Source of the DNA: Lachnospiraceae bacterium
GTDB taxonomy: Bacteria > Bacillota_A > Clostridia > Lachnospirales > Lachnospiraceae
Assembly (NCBI GenBank): GCA_017620345.1
Contig: JAFZQP010000077.1
Coordinates: 1 to 9,421, forward strand
Direction of reading: 5' to 3'
Length of the DNA stretch: 9,421 nt
This document shows, in pieces, positions 8,401 through 9,421 of this stretch. How positions within the stretch are numbered: the stretch's first letter is position 1; the number at the start of each line of letters is the position of its first letter. The notes beneath the pieces were generated by a model. It was not told where the DNA came from. It saw nothing but the letters and a program-made list of their open reading frames with translations, and made no database searches. A program made the translations under genes and the position numbers.

Positions 8401-8945
8401 ACACTCTCGTTATAGATACCGAAGTGTATTCCAACACCGGCGGACAGAGCTCGAAGGCGACACAGATCGGTGCCGTGGCACAGTTCGCATCCTCCGGTAA
8501 GAAGACGAAGAAGAAGGATCTCGGATCCATATTCATGACATACGGAAATGTTTATGTTGCATCCGTGTCAATGGGTGCCAACCCGAACCAGCTCATCAAG
8601 GTGCTGAAGGAGGCCGAGGAGTATGACGGTCCCTCGCTCATAGTTGCATATACGCCGTGTATAACTCACGGCATCAAGGCCGGAATGGGATCGACGCAGG
8701 AAGAGATGAAGCGTGCGGTAGAAAGCGGGTACTGGACACTTTATCATTACGATCCGAGGCTTGAGAATCCTCTTGTTGTTGACTGCAAGGAGCCTACTCT
8801 TGACTATGAGGAATTCCTTGCCGGAGAGACAAGATATTCTTCACTTAAGAAGACTTTCCCTGAAAACGCAAAGGAACTGTTTGCGCAGGGAGCCCGCGAT
8901 TCAAAAGAACGCTACGACAGATACAAGGCAATGGAGAAAAGATGA
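5439..8945 (+). CDS. nifJ: Pyruvate:ferredoxin (flavodoxin) oxidoreductase, single-chain
   Basis: This cytoplasmic enzyme of 1168 residues converts pyruvate and CoA to acetyl-CoA and CO2, passing two electrons to ferredoxin or flavodoxin. All domains are present in the usual order. The N-terminal domain has TPSSP (Thr31), SEAGA (Glu64) and AARTVGTHAMSIFGDHSDV (Arg114), at the same numbers as the pyruvate and TPP contact residues of the Desulfovibrio africanus enzyme. The CoA-binding region is near 265-390 (YRPFD, GGRYGLSSKDTNPAQ), and the gamma-type domain starts near 415 (GLGGDGTVGAN). The ferredoxin-like insert carries two 4Fe-4S motifs (Cys691/694/697/701 and Cys745/748/751/755). The C-terminal TPP domain has GDGWAYDIGFGG and SNTGGQSSKA. 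The proximal cluster ligands are Cys811, Cys814, Cys839 and Cys1074. The length is close to that of other bacterial enzymes and lacks the C-terminal extension of the D. africanus protein. AGAGGA at 5426-5431 supports the start. The stop overlaps the next gene by four bases. Function is very secure. Confidence 0.98.
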   Translation: MEKQIVTVDGNGACANVAYEFTEVAAIYPITPSSPMAAKTDEWSAKGRKNMFGQTVRLVEMQSEAGAIGAVHGALQTGSLATTYTSSQGLMLMIPTLYRITGEHLPAVLHIAARTVGTHAMSIFGDHSDVMACRQIGVAQICSGSVQEAADMAAVAHLSAISAGVPFMHFFDGFRTSHEMSRIEMPDLSKLTALMDTKALERFRSHALNPEHPMLRNTVQNDDVYFQFREANNKCYMQLSDVIEGYMDKVSEVTGRCYKPYRYYGPDNATDIIIAMGSVSGTIEETVDALNKRGRKTGFLQVMMYRPFDTKKLMDAIPESVKRIAVMDRCKEMGAAGEPLYVDVCTAVFSSGRDIKVIGGRYGLSSKDTNPAQIVAVFDNLSATKPINSFTVGIEDDVTHLSLKVPELDFEVGSPDMICCKFWGLGGDGTVGANHNTAKILGDLANMYSQAYFEYDAKKSFGVTKSNLRFSKKPIRGSYYVKSGDIVACHNQSFIKQYDVAAEVKKGGIFLLNCTWSDDELETELPNRVKRLLAKKKVRLFVINATAIAEELGLGSHTNTVLQAAFFAISNLLPIDTAIEHMKKAAEKAYYTKGSRIVKMNTDAIEKGAKGVHEVTVPADWANLKDDEIKGSENAPAVVTEVCDFINRQKGNDLPVSVFTNRMDGSIEMGLTAYEKRGIAVSTPKWDPEKCLQCNMCSFVCPHAAIRPHLLSEEEASAAPASMKMADSKPDGKYKYTLSVSTFDCTGCGSCVASCPARDKAITMEPAELTDEKKKEWDYSLLISKKSDAYNKYTIKGSQFEQPLLEFSAACAGCGETPYAKLMTQLFGDRVYWANGTGCSQAWGATYPGIPYTVNERGFGPAWTNSLFENNAELMLGMYLSVTQHRELQKDNVTKLYELSGDEAVRTACRNFLDAFDDFDLSRKTADELISVLENTKDTENAPVIEAILTRRDDLARKSFWMYGGDGWAYDIGFGGLDHVIASGANINTLVIDTEVYSNTGGQSSKATQIGAVAQFASSGKKTKKKDLGSIFMTYGNVYVASVSMGANPNQLIKVLKEAEEYDGPSLIVAYTPCITHGIKAGMGSTQEEMKRAVESGYWTLYHYDPRLENPLVVDCKEPTLDYEEFLAGETRYSSLKKTFPENAKELFAQGARDSKERYDRYKAMEKR
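8933..8945 (+). promoter_or_regulatory. Ribosome binding site and ATGA overlap at the end of nifJ
   Basis: GGAG at 8933-8936 lies five bases before ATG at 8942-8944, which overlaps the TGA stop of nifJ (8943-8945) in the four-base pattern ATGA. It sets the start of the following membrane protein and suggests coupled translation with nifJ. Confidence 0.8.
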
Positions 8946-9421
8946 AGAATAAGAAGACATGGAAGATCGTTCTGTTCATAACGTTGTGTGTATGCCTGAA
9001 CATCGGTGGAAAGTTCCTGTCCGTATGGCTGGAACTTCCGGTATGGCTCGACGCGTTCGGCACGGCACTGTGTGCATATATCGCAGGACCGGTGTGCGGT
9101 GCCATAGTCGGATTTACCGGTAATATCGCCTATTGTGTCGTTAACCGGCTGTCGGCTATTTATTCCCTTGCGAGCGTCGCGCTTGGCATCATCGTGGGAA
9201 TAGCATCACAGAAAAAATGGTTCGACCGGTTCTATGGATTCATGAAAACCGCTTCACTTGCTGTCTTTACATCACTTGCGGTTTCCTATCCCTTAAACCT
9301 TATAATGGATAAGGGATATACCGGAAATAAATGGGGCAATGCGCTTATCGATTATCTTCTGGAAAAAGATGTCCCGATGTTCGTAAGCTCGCTACTGGGC
9401 CAGCTGTCGATAGAGTTTGCC
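8942..9421 (+). CDS. Polytopic membrane protein resembling ECF transporter S components, N-terminal part (truncated by window end)
   Basis: The frame is open for 160 codons to the window edge, with no stop. The N-terminus is short and basic (MKNKKTWK), as expected for a cytoplasmic side. It is followed by about five hydrophobic segments: 7-27, 36-54, 56-89 (probably two spans with a turn), 103-121 and 142-160. The stretch LDAFGTALCAYIAGPVCGAIVGFTGN (residues 36-61), with small residues and an Asp near the start, resembles the membrane domain of ECF-type vitamin or small-molecule uptake S subunits. It also resembles related N-terminal sensor domains fused to signalling modules. Which of these it is depends on the missing C-terminus. 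The ATGA overlap with nifJ suggests joint translation, but no functional link to pyruvate oxidation is visible. The substrate is unknown. The reading frame is secure; the family call is moderate. Confidence 0.7.
   Translation, partial: MKNKKTWKIVLFITLCVCLNIGGKFLSVWLELPVWLDAFGTALCAYIAGPVCGAIVGFTGNIAYCVVNRLSAIYSLASVALGIIVGIASQKKWFDRFYGFMKTASLAVFTSLAVSYPLNLIMDKGYTGNKWGNALIDYLLEKDVPMFVSSLLGQLSIEFA

Overview
The window is a bacterial segment with all genes on the + strand and almost no non-coding DNA. It probably comes from a Clostridia member, most likely Lachnospiraceae. The evidence is strong AGGAGG-type ribosome binding sites, frequent AGG/AGA and ATA codons, a single-chain pyruvate:ferredoxin oxidoreductase (anaerobic metabolism), and an M23 peptidase followed by an S41 processing protease, as seen near ftsEX in many Firmicutes. 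The taxonomy is inferred from style and content, not from a marker gene.

Layout. Positions 1-180 are the C-terminal end of an M23 (LytM-type) murein peptidase. Positions 198-1511 encode a membrane-anchored S41/CtpA-like protease with a PDZ domain. Positions 1523-2935 encode a 470-residue protein that is clearly homologous to 2-isopropylmalate synthase (LeuA) along its length, including the C-terminal LeuA regulatory domain. Its metal-binding and catalytic motifs have been replaced, so it looks like a pseudoenzyme or a protein with a new function. Positions 2935-5406, joined to the previous gene by a TAATG stop/start overlap, encode an 823-residue fusion of a xylose-isomerase-like TIM barrel (AP endonuclease 2 family) with a complete acyl-CoA synthetase. 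Positions 5439-8945 encode a full-length pyruvate:ferredoxin (flavodoxin) oxidoreductase (nifJ). Positions 8942-9421 are the start of a polytopic membrane protein resembling ECF-transporter S components, which overlaps nifJ by four bases and runs off the window.

Gene gaps are 17, 11, -1, 32 and -4 bases and no terminator is visible, so the segment reads as one transcription unit or the end of one running into another. The first two genes act on the cell envelope. The next three all involve acyl-CoA chemistry by family: a LeuA-like fold (acyl-CoA condensation in its relatives), an acyl-CoA ligase, and an acetyl-CoA producer. The most interesting part is the coupled pair at 1523-5406: a LeuA homologue that keeps its regulatory domain but has lost its catalytic metal site, translated together with an unusual isomerase-ligase fusion. 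Its substrate and role cannot be read from the sequence. No tRNA, rRNA, CRISPR array or insertion sequence was seen, and there is no gene-free stretch over 300 bases.
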